From the NCBI GenBank assembly GCA_028279445.1, contig JANQNT010000028.1, forward strand, positions 20,518 to 84,517: 64,000 bases of DNA. Reading direction: 5' to 3'. A program made the position numbers and the translations under genes. Positions 36,633-44,787 of this stretch are shown one piece after another. The DNA comes from Tepidamorphaceae bacterium (GTDB taxonomy: Bacteria; Pseudomonadota; Alphaproteobacteria; Rhizobiales; Tepidamorphaceae). The stretch's first letter is position 1. Each line of letters starts with the position of its first letter. The notes under the pieces were generated by a model. The model was not told the origin of the DNA, made no database searches, and saw only the letters and a program-made list of their open reading frames with translations.

Positions 36633-38117
36633 TCAGGCCAGGCCGGCGGAGAGTGCCTGCACCTTCTGGGTGGACTCATCCACCAGCTTGGTCGCATCGG
36701 CGATCTCCGTAATGCCGTCATTGATGGCGCGCACGCCGTCGGCGGCAACCTGCATGCTCGACGACATCTCGTTGGTCGTCGCGGACTGCTCCTCCACCGA
36801 GGAGGAGATCGAGGCGGTAATCTCGTTGATCTTCACGATGGTGTCGGAGATCGCCTGAATGGCGGCAACGGCATCGCCCGTCGACCCCTGCACATTGGCG
36901 ATCTTCTGACCGATTTCCTCGGTCGCCTTGCCGGTCTGGCTGGCGAGGTCCTTCACTTCCGAGGCGACGACGGCGAAGCCCTTGCCCGCTTCGCCCGCAC
37001 GCGCCGCCTCGATGGTGGCGTTGAGCGCCAGCAGATTGGTTTGCTCGGCGATGTCGGAAATCAGCTTGACGACGTTCTCGATCTCGCCGGCGGCAGCCGA
37101 CAGGCCGGAGACGATGCGCGTCGAGTTCTCCGCTTCGGAAGCCGCATGCTGCGAGATGCTGGCGGCTTCCGTCACCTGACGGCTGATCTCGCTGACCGAG
37201 GTGACCAATTCCTCCAGCCCGGCGGCAACCGTCTGCACGTTGTCGGTGCACTGGCTGGAGGCCGCCGCGACATTGGCGGCCTGCTGATTGGTGGTCGAGA
37301 CGGCCTGTGAAATCTGGCCGAGATCCTCGTCGATCTCACGCTGCGCTTCACCGCGCTTCTCGCGCCGCTCCATATCCGATGTGATATCGGCTGCGAACTT
37401 GACCACCTTCACGGTCTCGCCCTGGTCGTTCTTGATCGGGTTGTAGGTGGCGCGCAGCCAGATCACCTCGCCGTTCTTCTTCAACCGCTTGTATTCGCCG
37501 GTGTCGAACTGGCCGGAGCCGAGCCGCTTCCAGAACTCGGCGTATTCAGGGCTGTTGACAAGCTCGGCCTCGCCAAACATCCGGTGATGCTTGCCGACGA
37601 TCTCGTCGAGCTTGTAGCCCATGGCCGCCTCGAAATTGGCGTTCGCCCAGATGATGGTTCCGTCCGGCTCGAACTCGATCACCGCCTGCGACTTGCCGAC
37701 CGCTTCGACCAGGCGCCTGGCTTCCGTCCCTTCGATGCGTTCCGCGGCGTCGCGCCACTCCACCACCGTGCCGACCCGCGCGCCACCGTCCATGATGGGC
37801 TGGGCGACAAGATCGAACGGCGTGCCGCCAATCTCGATGGTCGCCTCATGGGTATCGGTCAACGCCGCCAGCATGGCGCGCTGGCTGTCCGGATTCCTGT
37901 GAAACACATCGATGCTCTGGCCGACCAGATTGCCGACGCTGAAATGCGGAAGATCCTTGCGGATGTCCGCCTCGGCGCCGCTCAGGAACGTCTTCAACGA
38001 GCCGTTCACATAGGCGATGATGTGGTCCTTGTCGGCCACCATCACATTGGCGGAAATGCTGTCCAGCGCATTGGCGAGAAGGCCGGAGTTGACCTTGCGG
38101 CTCAGGAAGTCGAGCAT
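36633..38117 (-). CDS. Soluble methyl-accepting chemotaxis protein with two PAS domains
   Basis: A 494-aa chemoreceptor with no membrane helix, so cytoplasmic. PAS domain 1 spans about 15-125 ([20 protein letters not shown]) and PAS 2 about 140-260 ([25 protein letters not shown], with a PAC motif [17 protein letters not shown]). The signalling domain (about 270-494) carries the conserved CheA/CheW tip [20 protein letters not shown] followed by [18 protein letters not shown] 2 resembles haem- or flavin-type aerotaxis sensors, but the cofactor cannot be read from sequence. A good ribosome-binding site (GAGGTAG) precedes the ATG. Confidence 0.94.
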   Translation of the reverse strand: MLDFLSRKVNSGLLANALDSISANVMVADKDHIIAYVNGSLKTFLSGAEADIRKDLPHFSVGNLVGQSIDVFHRNPDSQRAMLAALTDTHEATIEIGGTPFDLVAQPIMDGGARVGTVVEWRDAAERIEGTEARRLVEAVGKSQAVIEFEPDGTIIWANANFEAAMGYKLDEIVGKHHRMFGEAELVNSPEYAEFWKRLGSGQFDTGEYKRLKKNGEVIWLRATYNPIKNDQGETVKVVKFAADITSDMERREKRGEAQREIDEDLGQISQAVSTTNQQAANVAAASSQCTDNVQTVAAGLEELVTSVSEISRQVTEAASISQHAASEAENSTRIVSGLSAAAGEIENVVKLISDIAEQTNLLALNATIEAARAGEAGKGFAVVASEVKDLASQTGKATEEIGQKIANVQGSTGDAVAAIQAISDTIVKINEITASISSSVEEQSATTNEMSSSMQVAADGVRAINDGITEIADATKLVDESTQKVQALSAGLA

Positions 38118-38309
38118 CGATCTGCTACCTCAGGTTGTAATTCTTCATCATTGCTACCTTCACATGGTTAACAATTGGTTTCCGCTCCGCGGCGATCCGG
38201 ACGTGACCATTTGCGCCATCGCGGCACGACCGGCCACATGCATTGCTTCGCTACCGGGAATGCGGCATGGCTTGGCGCAACGCACGGATCAAGGGAGAGC
38301 GGAACGGAG

Positions 38310-39155
38310 ATGACGGCAGATCTGGAGACACTATCCCGCTGGCAGAGCCACGGTGGCACCCAATTCGTCTATCGGCATGCTTCGCAAGCCTGTCGATGCG
38401 ACATGACCTTCTCGCTGTTCCTGCCGCCGCAAGCGGAAGATGGTCCCTGCCCGTTGCTGATCTATCTCTCGGGCCTGACCTGTACCCACGCCAATGTGAC
38501 GGAGAAGGGCGAGTTCCGCGCCGCCGCCGCCCGGCACGGTCTGGCCATCCTGTGCCCGGACACCAGCCCGCGCGGCGACGGCATCCCCGATGACGAGGCT
38601 TACAATTTCGGCACCGGAGCCGGCTTCTATGTCGATGCGAGCGAGGCGCCATACGATACCAACTACCGCATGGCGTCCTACGTGTCCGACGAGTTGCCGG
38701 CGATCGTCGTCGACCATGCCGGCATCGACGCCGGCCGCCAGTCGATCTTCGGGCATTCCATGGGCGGGCACGGCGCAATCGTCACGGCGCTGCGCCATTC
38801 GGGGCGGTTCCGCTCGGTCTCGGCCTTTGCGCCGATCTGCGCACCCTCCAGCACCGAGTGGTCGCAAAAGGCATTTGCCCGCTATCTCGGCTCCGACGAG
38901 ACGGCGTGGCGGGCCTGGGACAGTGTCGCGCTGATCGAGGATGGCGCGCGTGTCGGGGAGCTGCTGGTCGATCAGGGCGAGGCCGACGAGTTCCTGGAGT
39001 CCGGACTGCGGCCGTGGCTGCTCAAGGAAGCGTGCGCGCAAGCGGGCATCCCGCTCACCCTCAACATGCGCGAAGGCTACGATCACTCCTACTACTTCAT
39101 CTCCAGCTTCATGTCGGAGCACGTCGCCTGGCACGCCGAGCGGCTCAAGGCATGA
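38310..39155 (+). CDS. fghA: S-formylglutathione hydrolase
   Basis: Hydrolyses S-formylglutathione to formate and glutathione, the second step after FrmA. The 281-aa esterase D family alpha/beta hydrolase has nucleophile Ser in IFGHSMGGHGAIV, Asp in the DQGEADEFL region and catalytic His in GYDHSYYFISSF. The segment YLSGLTCTHANVTEKGEFR is diagnostic. The ATG at 38310 follows GGAACGGAG; the open frame extends upstream through the intergenic region. It overlaps the following gene by 4 bp. Confidence 0.95.
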   Translation: MTADLETLSRWQSHGGTQFVYRHASQACRCDMTFSLFLPPQAEDGPCPLLIYLSGLTCTHANVTEKGEFRAAAARHGLAILCPDTSPRGDGIPDDEAYNFGTGAGFYVDASEAPYDTNYRMASYVSDELPAIVVDHAGIDAGRQSIFGHSMGGHGAIVTALRHSGRFRSVSAFAPICAPSSTEWSQKAFARYLGSDETAWRAWDSVALIEDGARVGELLVDQGEADEFLESGLRPWLLKEACAQAGIPLTLNMREGYDHSYYFISSFMSEHVAWHAERLKA

Positions 39156-39754
39156 CCGACGGCGACCCTGAATCCGCAGGCGCCGCGAAGACACTCGACC
39201 AGGTCTATGCGCATGTATGGTCGCTGCTTGAGGAAGGCACCCGCCAGCGAAGCTCGCCGTTCCACACCCCGACGCTGGCGACGGTCGCCGGGGACGGCAC
39301 CGCGCAGGCGCGCACCGTCGTGCTGCGCGAAGCCGTGCGCAAGGAGCAGCGGTTGCGTTTCAATACCGACCTGCGCGCGCCCAAGCACTCTGAGATGGCG
39401 GCCGACAGCCGCATCGCGCTGCATGTCTACGACGCGGCGCGCAAGACACAGGTGCGCGTCAGCGGCGCCGTGACGCTCAGCGCGGGCGATGCGCGTGCGT
39501 CGGATGTTTGGGCCGGGATGCGGGCGATGTCGCGGGAGTGCTACCGGCAAGGCTGCGCTCCGGGCAGCGTGCTGGAGAGCCCTCAGTCGTTTCCGCGCGG
39601 CGCACTCGACGACGAGGCCGGGTTCGGCAATTTCGTGGTCGCCGATGTCACGGTCGAGACGCTCGACTGGCTCTATCTGCTGCACTCCGGCCACATCCGG
39701 GCAGGCTTCGACCTGCGCCAGTCGCCGGTCAAGGCAGAATGGCGCGCGCCCTGA
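39152..39754 (+). CDS. Pyridoxamine 5'-phosphate oxidase-like flavin protein
   Basis: A 200-aa FMN-binding split-barrel protein. TPTLATVAGDGTAQARTVVLREA, RFNTDLRAPKHSEM and ALHVYDAARKTQVRVSG follow the PNPOx fold, and the C-terminus ends HIRAGFDLRQSPVKAEWRAP. Members of this group act on unknown substrates rather than pyridoxine phosphate. The ATG at 39152 overlaps the fghA stop by 4 bp, so the two are co-translated. Reduction of a toxic or oxidised small molecule is possible but not supported further. Confidence 0.85.
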   Translation: MTDGDPESAGAAKTLDQVYAHVWSLLEEGTRQRSSPFHTPTLATVAGDGTAQARTVVLREAVRKEQRLRFNTDLRAPKHSEMAADSRIALHVYDAARKTQVRVSGAVTLSAGDARASDVWAGMRAMSRECYRQGCAPGSVLESPQSFPRGALDDEAGFGNFVVADVTVETLDWLYLLHSGHIRAGFDLRQSPVKAEWRAP

Positions 39755-39761
39755 AACGGCT

Positions 39762-39782
39762 TAGGCTGTCTCGACAGTCAGG
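39762..39782 (+). repeat. TAGGCTGTcTCGACAGTCAGG dispersed motif, copy 1
   Basis: This 21-bp motif begins 7 bp after the flavin-protein stop. It matches 41041-41061 at 20 of 21 positions and 63744-63764 at about 16 of 21. It contains a small palindrome CTGTC/GACAG. Copies 1 and 2 are direct repeats bracketing the two genes at 39887-41043. Confidence 0.65.
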
Positions 39783-39886
39783 GCCCCAAGCTGCCAACAG
39801 ATGAACGTGCATTGCATCGACACGCCCCACGGGTTATCGCATGCTGCGATATGACAACGAGATGACAGCGCTTTGCGGGGGCATGG

Positions 39887-40468
39887 GTGGCGTTACGGGT
39901 CTTGAGACTGGTCGGAATCGGCCTGGCGATCGCCTATGCAGGCTGGAACCTGCATCACGAATACACCCTGAAGTTCTTCCATGCCGGCGCTTTGAACATT
40001 GCCACCTGGCGTGCGCTCAACGCCGACAGTGACGGGGCGGCGATTGTCGCGCTCAACAACGCCGAGCTGATGATTCCGCGCCATCCGCTGCCCTGCGGCG
40101 CACCGCCGGATGCGGTGGCGTTCCCGGCCAATTGCGACTTCTTCGGTGGCGACTTCGGCGGCAAGGCGCGCAACTGCGACTACTGGTGGCTGGGGCGCCA
40201 GTGCTTCGTCTACTACGTGCCGGCGGCCATCTATGACCAACCCGCCTTGCGCGGACGCATTCTGCGCGCCCTGTCTCATCCCTGCGAGGTGCTCTTCGAT
40301 CCCCGCCTTGGCACCGAAAGCGCCGAGGAGGCGGTCGACGACTTCGCCGCCCGGGCACGGCATGCCTTTGGCTGCGAAGGGTCCTGGCTGGATCTCACGC
40401 AGGAGGTGCAGCTCTACATCATCGGCGCCGACGGCCGTCACCGCATGCGCACCATCGAGATGCTGTGA
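39887..40468 (+). CDS. Hypothetical protein with N-terminal membrane anchor
   Basis: A 193-aa protein not recognised. The GTG start at 39887 precedes a hydrophobic signal/anchor (RLVGIGLAIAYAGWNL), so most of the chain is probably periplasmic or secreted. It is rich in Cys and aromatic residues in the middle (CGAPPDAVAFPANCDFFGG, NCDYWWLGRQCFVYYVP), with six Cys overall, compatible with disulphides. The stop overlaps the following gene, so the two form an operon. An ATG at 39841 is in another frame and has no coding support. Confidence 0.65.
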   Translation: MALRVLRLVGIGLAIAYAGWNLHHEYTLKFFHAGALNIATWRALNADSDGAAIVALNNAELMIPRHPLPCGAPPDAVAFPANCDFFGGDFGGKARNCDYWWLGRQCFVYYVPAAIYDQPALRGRILRALSHPCEVLFDPRLGTESAEEAVDDFAARARHAFGCEGSWLDLTQEVQLYIIGADGRHRMRTIEML

Positions 40469-41043
40469 TGACCAAGACGGTGACCTTCAACTACCTCAAG
40501 GGCGGCATCGTCGGCCATGCCAGCGTGACGCTGTCCGACGGCTCAAGCGCGATGACGCTGAGCAGTTCCGCCGATATCAGCGGCTTGCCGCTGGGTGTCT
40601 ACTCCACCCGGCACGAGCAGTTCCGCCAATGGGCCTCGACCAAGTACATCCGCAAGTCGGTGGTGATTGACGATGCCACCTACGCGCATGTGAAGACCTA
40701 CTTTGACTCGGTCCGCGAGACGCGTTCCGACTACGGCTACCTGTTCGGCACCAACTGCCTCGACTTCACCGAAGAGGTCTACAAGATGATCGGCGGCGAG
40801 GGCAGCGTCGCCAACATGTTCACGCATTCGGAACTGTCCGGGCCGCTGGCCGGGCTGGTGCTGCAATGGCGCGGCGGCGGCGCTCATGCCGCTCCATCGA
40901 TGCCGCCACCCGACCTCGTCTATGCCGACCGGGTGGACGCCGATTTCGGCGTTTCCGGCGGCATCGTGCTGCTGGCGACGGTGGTCTTTGCCGTGCTGCT
41001 GGCGGTTCCGCCACGAACGCTCTGGCGTCGGGCGAGGGGCTAG
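40468..41043 (+). CDS. Possible permuted papain-fold (NlpC/P60- or LRAT-like) membrane protein
   Basis: A 191-aa protein. The order GGIVGHASVTLSDG (candidate catalytic His near residue 17) then FGTNCLDFTEEVYKMIGG (candidate Cys near residue 95) is that of circularly permuted papain-like amidases/acyltransferases, where His precedes Cys and NC is common. This assignment is inference. A C-terminal hydrophobic helix (GGIVLLATVVFAVLLAV) ends in RRARG, suggesting a tail-anchored protein facing the cytoplasm. The ATG at 40468 overlaps the previous stop; GTG at 40465 is an alternative. Its stop TAG is also the first three bases of the dispersed motif at 41041. Confidence 0.65.
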   Translation: MTKTVTFNYLKGGIVGHASVTLSDGSSAMTLSSSADISGLPLGVYSTRHEQFRQWASTKYIRKSVVIDDATYAHVKTYFDSVRETRSDYGYLFGTNCLDFTEEVYKMIGGEGSVANMFTHSELSGPLAGLVLQWRGGGAHAAPSMPPPDLVYADRVDADFGVSGGIVLLATVVFAVLLAVPPRTLWRRARG

Positions 41044-41061
41044 GCTGTATCGACAGTCAGG
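41041..41061 (+). repeat. TAGGCTGTaTCGACAGTCAGG dispersed motif, copy 2
   Basis: Second copy of the 21-bp motif, one mismatch from 39762-39782. Its first three bases are the stop codon of the preceding gene. The palindrome CTGT/ACAG is kept. Confidence 0.65.
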
Positions 41062-41145
41062 TTTCGGGCGTGGCGCGAAGCTAGCGGTGATCACACCGCG
41101 TCGCGTCACGCGCCTTGCTGGGACGAAAAACTCCGGCGCTCAAAT

Positions 41146-41172
41146 GATTCAATCAGAGCAAGACATGCTCTA
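41146..41172. repeat. Short hairpin repeat ending TGCTCTAA
   Basis: The segment holds AGAGCA (41155-41160) and TGCTCT (41166-41171) as arms, preceded by GATTCAATC. Its core resembles the AGAGCA/TGCTCT parts of the element at 10459-10560, so it may be a truncated relative. It lies next to the MMPL transporter stop and could serve as a terminator between convergent genes. Confidence 0.45.
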
Positions 41173-41174
41173 AG

Positions 41175-43448
41175 TCAGGCCCGAGCGCCGCGAAGGCGCC
41201 GCGTGACCGCGATCAGCGCCGGCAGGAACAGCAGATCGCCGATCAGGGCGGCCGCCAGCACCAACACCATCAACTGGCCATAGAGTTGGGCCATCGGCAG
41301 CGGGCTCAGCATGGTCACGCCGCCGGCCATCAGCGCCAGCGTCGCGATGATCAGTGCCGGACCGACGCGTCGGACCGTGTCGCCCAGCGCGTCATGCCAG
41401 TTGGCACCGTCTCGCACACCCCGGTAGTGATGGTTCAGCATGTGAATGGTGCTGTCCACGGCGATGCCGAAACTGATCGTGAAGACGATGATCGAGGTGA
41501 ACTGCAACTCCTTGCCGGTCAGATAGAGATAGGCGCCGGCAACGGAGATCGGCAGCAGGTTCGGCAGCACCGACAGCAGGCTGGCGCGTAGCGAGCGCAG
41601 CGAGATACCGATCAGCGCGATGATGACGATAATGGCGGTCAGCAGGCTGCGGTTGAGCGCGCCGATCATCTCATGGGCGGAGCGGGCCGATTGCAGCGCG
41701 ATGCCGGTGAGCTCGAAACGTGCCTGCGGGTGCATCGCTCGCAGATCGGCGAGCTTGGACGCAAGCTGCTCCTCCAGCGCCAGCAGTTCGCTGGCCTCGA
41801 TATCCGGCATCTGTCCGGTGACCAGCGCAGCGCCCTGCCGCGGCAGGACAACGCGCGCAAAGGCGTCCGCGCCCTCGCCATTGACCAGTGCCAGCAGCTC
41901 TTCCACGCCATGCCCATTGTCGCGGTAGAAGCGTGCGATGCGCTCCAGCGACCAAACGTCCCGCAGCAACGGTTCGCCTTCGAGCACCGCATGGGCGTCG
42001 CCGATCATCGACAGCGTCCGCGGCCCGACCGGATTGTCGCCTGGCTGCCAGGTCACGAACAACCGCAAGGTGCTGGATCCGGCAAGACGTTCATCCAGAA
42101 TCCGCGAGGCCCGCTCCACCTCGGTCCCGTTGGGCAGGTTGGCGCCATAGCGGAATTGCGGCTGGTTCTGCGCGTACAGGGCGGCGCAAAGACCGAAGAT
42201 CGCGATACCCGCCGCCGCCACCGGTACCGCGCGGGCCCTGACGAGGCGCGCGGTGGCCGCTGAGATGGTGACGCTCCATCCGGCGAGATCGGCCAAGCGA
42301 TGTCCGCGCCGGACCGGTCCCGCGCCACGCAGGACGTAAACGCCGAGCGCCGGCAGCAGCGTCAGTACCACGAGGCAGGCGAGCGTCGTGCCGACAGCGG
42401 CGGTCAGGCCGAAACCGGTGATCGCCGGGCGGCCGGCGAGCAACAGCGTCGACAGGGCAATCGCCGTAGTCGCCGCGGTCATGGCGGTCGCCGGTCCCAC
42501 CCGGGTGACCGCGGCGCGCAACGCACCTTTCGTATCCTCGCCACGTTCGAAGGCGCGGCTGACCGCCAGCAGCAGATGGATCGCGTTGGAGAAGGTGATC
42601 ACCATGACGAGACTCGGCACCACATTGGTGATGACGGTGATCTTCTGACCGGCCCAGCCCATGCCGCCGACAAGCCAGATGCCGGCAATGGCCGGAGGAA
42701 GCACCGCCAGCAGCAGATAGCGCCAGTCGCGGAAATAGGCCCAGGACAGCAGCACCGACAGGGCGAAGGCGGTGAAGCGGAACACCAGTTGGTCGCTGGT
42801 CAGGATGGCGACGATGGTCGAGCGGATCGCCGGCAGGCCGGTCATCGCGACGCTCAGACCATGGCGCTCGACAAGCGGCTGGGCTGCGGCACGCAACTCA
42901 TCACCGACACGGCGAATGGCATCGAGGTCGGCAGAGGCTTCCGACAGCGTGATCACCATGAGGGCGAGCCGCGCATCTTCCGACAATAGCTTGCCGGCAA
43001 CCAAGGGATGCGCCGCGACCTCGGCGCGCAGCGCGGCGAGATCGGTGCCGGCGTCGATGGCAAAGGGGAACAGCTCAGGCGCGGTTGCCTCCGGGCCTGG
43101 CGGCGGTAGCCTGGCGGAGAACATCGACAACACACCCGAAACGCCATCGATAAGCCGGGCATCGAGCGCGAAGTCGCGTAGTGCGCCGAGGCGCTTGGCC
43201 GTGAACAGGTCCGCCCCGTCCAGAACGACATAAATATCGCGCTCGCTCGCCGCGAAGTGCTGCGTCATGTCCTCCAGCGTCGCGTAGTCCGGTGTGTCGG
43301 CGCGGAACACCTCGCGGATGTCGCTGGAAAAGCCGATGCGTGTGAAGCCCGCAATGGCCAAGGCGGTGATCACGGCCAGCACGGCCAAGACGATGCCTGG
43401 GTGACGCAGCGAGAGCAGACCGATCCGCTCGATGCCGAAACCGAACAT
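41175..43448 (-). CDS. RND/MMPL family transporter
   Basis: A 757-aa inner-membrane exporter with two repeats of one helix, a large periplasmic loop and five helices. Repeat 1 has LSLRHPGIVLAVLAVITALAI, a loop (about 45-225), then helices around SLVMVITFSNAIHLLLAV. Repeat 2 ends with IIVFTISFGIAVDSTIHMLNHHYRG, an RND motif with a buried Asp for proton coupling. This architecture exports lipids, hopanoids or other hydrophobic molecules. The ATG at 43448 (MFGFGIERIGLL) has AGGGA upstream and directly starts the first helix, unlike the ATG at 43517. The small secreted-protein gene lies 40 bp upstream. Confidence 0.9.
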   Translation of the reverse strand: MFGFGIERIGLLSLRHPGIVLAVLAVITALAIAGFTRIGFSSDIREVFRADTPDYATLEDMTQHFAASERDIYVVLDGADLFTAKRLGALRDFALDARLIDGVSGVLSMFSARLPPPGPEATAPELFPFAIDAGTDLAALRAEVAAHPLVAGKLLSEDARLALMVITLSEASADLDAIRRVGDELRAAAQPLVERHGLSVAMTGLPAIRSTIVAILTSDQLVFRFTAFALSVLLSWAYFRDWRYLLLAVLPPAIAGIWLVGGMGWAGQKITVITNVVPSLVMVITFSNAIHLLLAVSRAFERGEDTKGALRAAVTRVGPATAMTAATTAIALSTLLLAGRPAITGFGLTAAVGTTLACLVVLTLLPALGVYVLRGAGPVRRGHRLADLAGWSVTISAATARLVRARAVPVAAAGIAIFGLCAALYAQNQPQFRYGANLPNGTEVERASRILDERLAGSSTLRLFVTWQPGDNPVGPRTLSMIGDAHAVLEGEPLLRDVWSLERIARFYRDNGHGVEELLALVNGEGADAFARVVLPRQGAALVTGQMPDIEASELLALEEQLASKLADLRAMHPQARFELTGIALQSARSAHEMIGALNRSLLTAIIVIIALIGISLRSLRASLLSVLPNLLPISVAGAYLYLTGKELQFTSIIVFTISFGIAVDSTIHMLNHHYRGVRDGANWHDALGDTVRRVGPALIIATLALMAGGVTMLSPLPMAQLYGQLMVLVLAAALIGDLLFLPALIAVTRRLRGARA

Positions 43449-43488
43449 CAGTCCCTGCCCGCACGCAATGACATCGCCGGCACCGTTG

Positions 43489-44082
43489 TCAGCAGGCCCT
43501 GGTGAGGTCGATGGCAAGGTCGGCGATGCCGCCCATGCTGCCGCTGATGCGCACGCTCAGCGCGCAATCATCCACCGTGGACACCATCGCGGCATTGATC
43601 TCGGGACCCATCAGGCGCAGATCGAGAACGTCGCCGTCGCGATTGCCGGTCAAGGCGCCGGCCTTGCCGCGATCGTTGCTCCAGCTTCCCACGATCCCGT
43701 CGCCCTCGACGCGCATGCTGGCGTTGACCACGACGACATAACCGGTCGCCGCGCATTTGAGCGCCTGGTTGGCACGCCCGCCGGCTTCGGGCAGCACATC
43801 GACCTTGCAGCGCACCGGTTCCTTGCGTCCGTCATCGAGGGTGACGGCGCCGGCACCGCGCCACTCGCCGAGAAAGCCGGAAAACACATCGGCCGATGCC
43901 GGGCTTGCGGCCAAGGCGCAAACGCCGAGGACGAGCACCGCCAGCCGCCGGCAGCCAGGTTGCCAGTGAGGTGTAATCAGAGCGCGCGCTCCCGCGTAAG
44001 TGCCGTTGCCCCCGGAACCAACAGCATTACCGGATTCCGCTTTGCCGACACAACCCGCCGGCCGGCATCCATCAGATGGCAT
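43489..44082 (-). CDS. Secreted protein of unknown function
   Basis: A 197-aa protein with a late signal peptide (CRRLAVLVLGVCALAASPASA, cut before DVFSGFLGEW). The mature domain is beta-rich (GEWRGAGAVTLDDGRKEPVRC, MRVEGDGIVGSWSNDRGKAGALTG). It resembles small proteins that bind lipids or sit in the outer membrane, but no family is assigned. The ATG at 44082 leaves an unusual 45-residue stretch before the signal; a later start is not obvious. That ATG lies inside a 14-bp tandem duplication at the hutC stop, so the annotated N-terminus may be recent. It may be co-transcribed with the MMPL gene. Confidence 0.65.
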   Translation of the reverse strand: MPSDGCRPAGCVGKAESGNAVGSGGNGTYAGARALITPHWQPGCRRLAVLVLGVCALAASPASADVFSGFLGEWRGAGAVTLDDGRKEPVRCKVDVLPEAGGRANQALKCAATGYVVVVNASMRVEGDGIVGSWSNDRGKAGALTGNRDGDVLDLRLMGPEINAAMVSTVDDCALSVRISGSMGGIADLAIDLTRAC

Positions 44083-44091
44083 CCATCAGAT
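44064..44091. repeat. 14-bp tandem duplication at the hutC 3' end
   Basis: GGCATCCATCAGAT occurs twice head-to-tail (44064-44077, 44078-44091) with no mismatch. The second copy contains the hutC stop codon and the ATG of the downstream gene on the minus strand. Perfect identity suggests a recent slippage event. Confidence 0.85.
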
Positions 44092-44787
44092 GGATGTGTG
44101 CATGCGATAGCCCGGCGCATAGGCGAGCCGGGCCAGGGTGATGGGCTGTGTGGCATTCCACGTGATGCGCTGCACGATGAAGATCGCCGCGCCCGGCGCG
44201 ACACCTAGAACCTCGGCGTCTTCCGTGCTTGCTTCCGCCGCCGACAGGGTCAGCTCGCCGGACAGGAAGGCGGCGTTGCGGATCAGCCACTCATTGGCGC
44301 TGAGCGTCTCCAGATCCGCGTCGGCGATTTCCGGAACGGCAGCGACGTTGACCCAGCGATCCTCGTAGGCGAACGCCTGCTCGTCCGCCAGATGCAAGGC
44401 GCACAGATGCAGCATGGGCGTGGCCGCATCCAATTGCAGACGCGCCGCGACATGGGCCGGCGGCGGCACGTCCTCGCGCGACAGCAGCGCATGGCGGTAA
44501 GTGCTGCCGCGACCTTCCACGTCAATGCGTACCAGCGGAATCTCGAGCGTCGCCTTGCGTACCGGATTGATGGCGATGCGGGTGCCGGCCTTGCGGCGGC
44601 GCTCCAGCAGTCCCGCATCGGCCAGTTCGCGCATCGCCTTGCTGACGGTCGCACGCGCGCAACCGAACTCCTGCGCCAATTCCTGTTCGCCGGGGATCAG
44701 GTCGCCCGGCCGCCAGATGCGCTCGGAAATGCGGCGGATGACTTCCCGCTTGATGTCCGCCCAAGAGGTGGTGGGGCTGGCGCTCAC
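44086..44787 (-). CDS. hutC: Histidine utilization repressor HutC (GntR family)
   Basis: A 233-aa HutC-subfamily GntR regulator. The N-terminal winged helix (about 10-75) has IWRPGDLIPGEQELAQEFGC followed by ARATVSKAMRELADAGLLER. The C-terminal UTRA ligand domain includes MLHLCALHLADEQAFAYEDRWVN. In other bacteria HutC binds urocanate and releases the hut promoters. It overlaps hutF upstream by 4 bp. The likely operator is the 20-bp palindrome at 46211-46230. The last codons lie in a 14-bp tandem duplication. Confidence 0.93.
   Translation of the reverse strand: MSASPTTSWADIKREVIRRISERIWRPGDLIPGEQELAQEFGCARATVSKAMRELADAGLLERRRKAGTRIAINPVRKATLEIPLVRIDVEGRGSTYRHALLSREDVPPPAHVAARLQLDAATPMLHLCALHLADEQAFAYEDRWVNVAAVPEIADADLETLSANEWLIRNAAFLSGELTLSAAEASTEDAEVLGVAPGAAIFIVQRITWNATQPITLARLAYAPGYRMHTSI

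Noticed and set aside
39841..40032. ATG open frame preceding the hypothetical gene at 39887
   Set aside because: It is short, in another frame, and has no ribosome-binding site; the GTG frame carries a hydrophobic anchor and continues for 193 codons coupled to the next gene.
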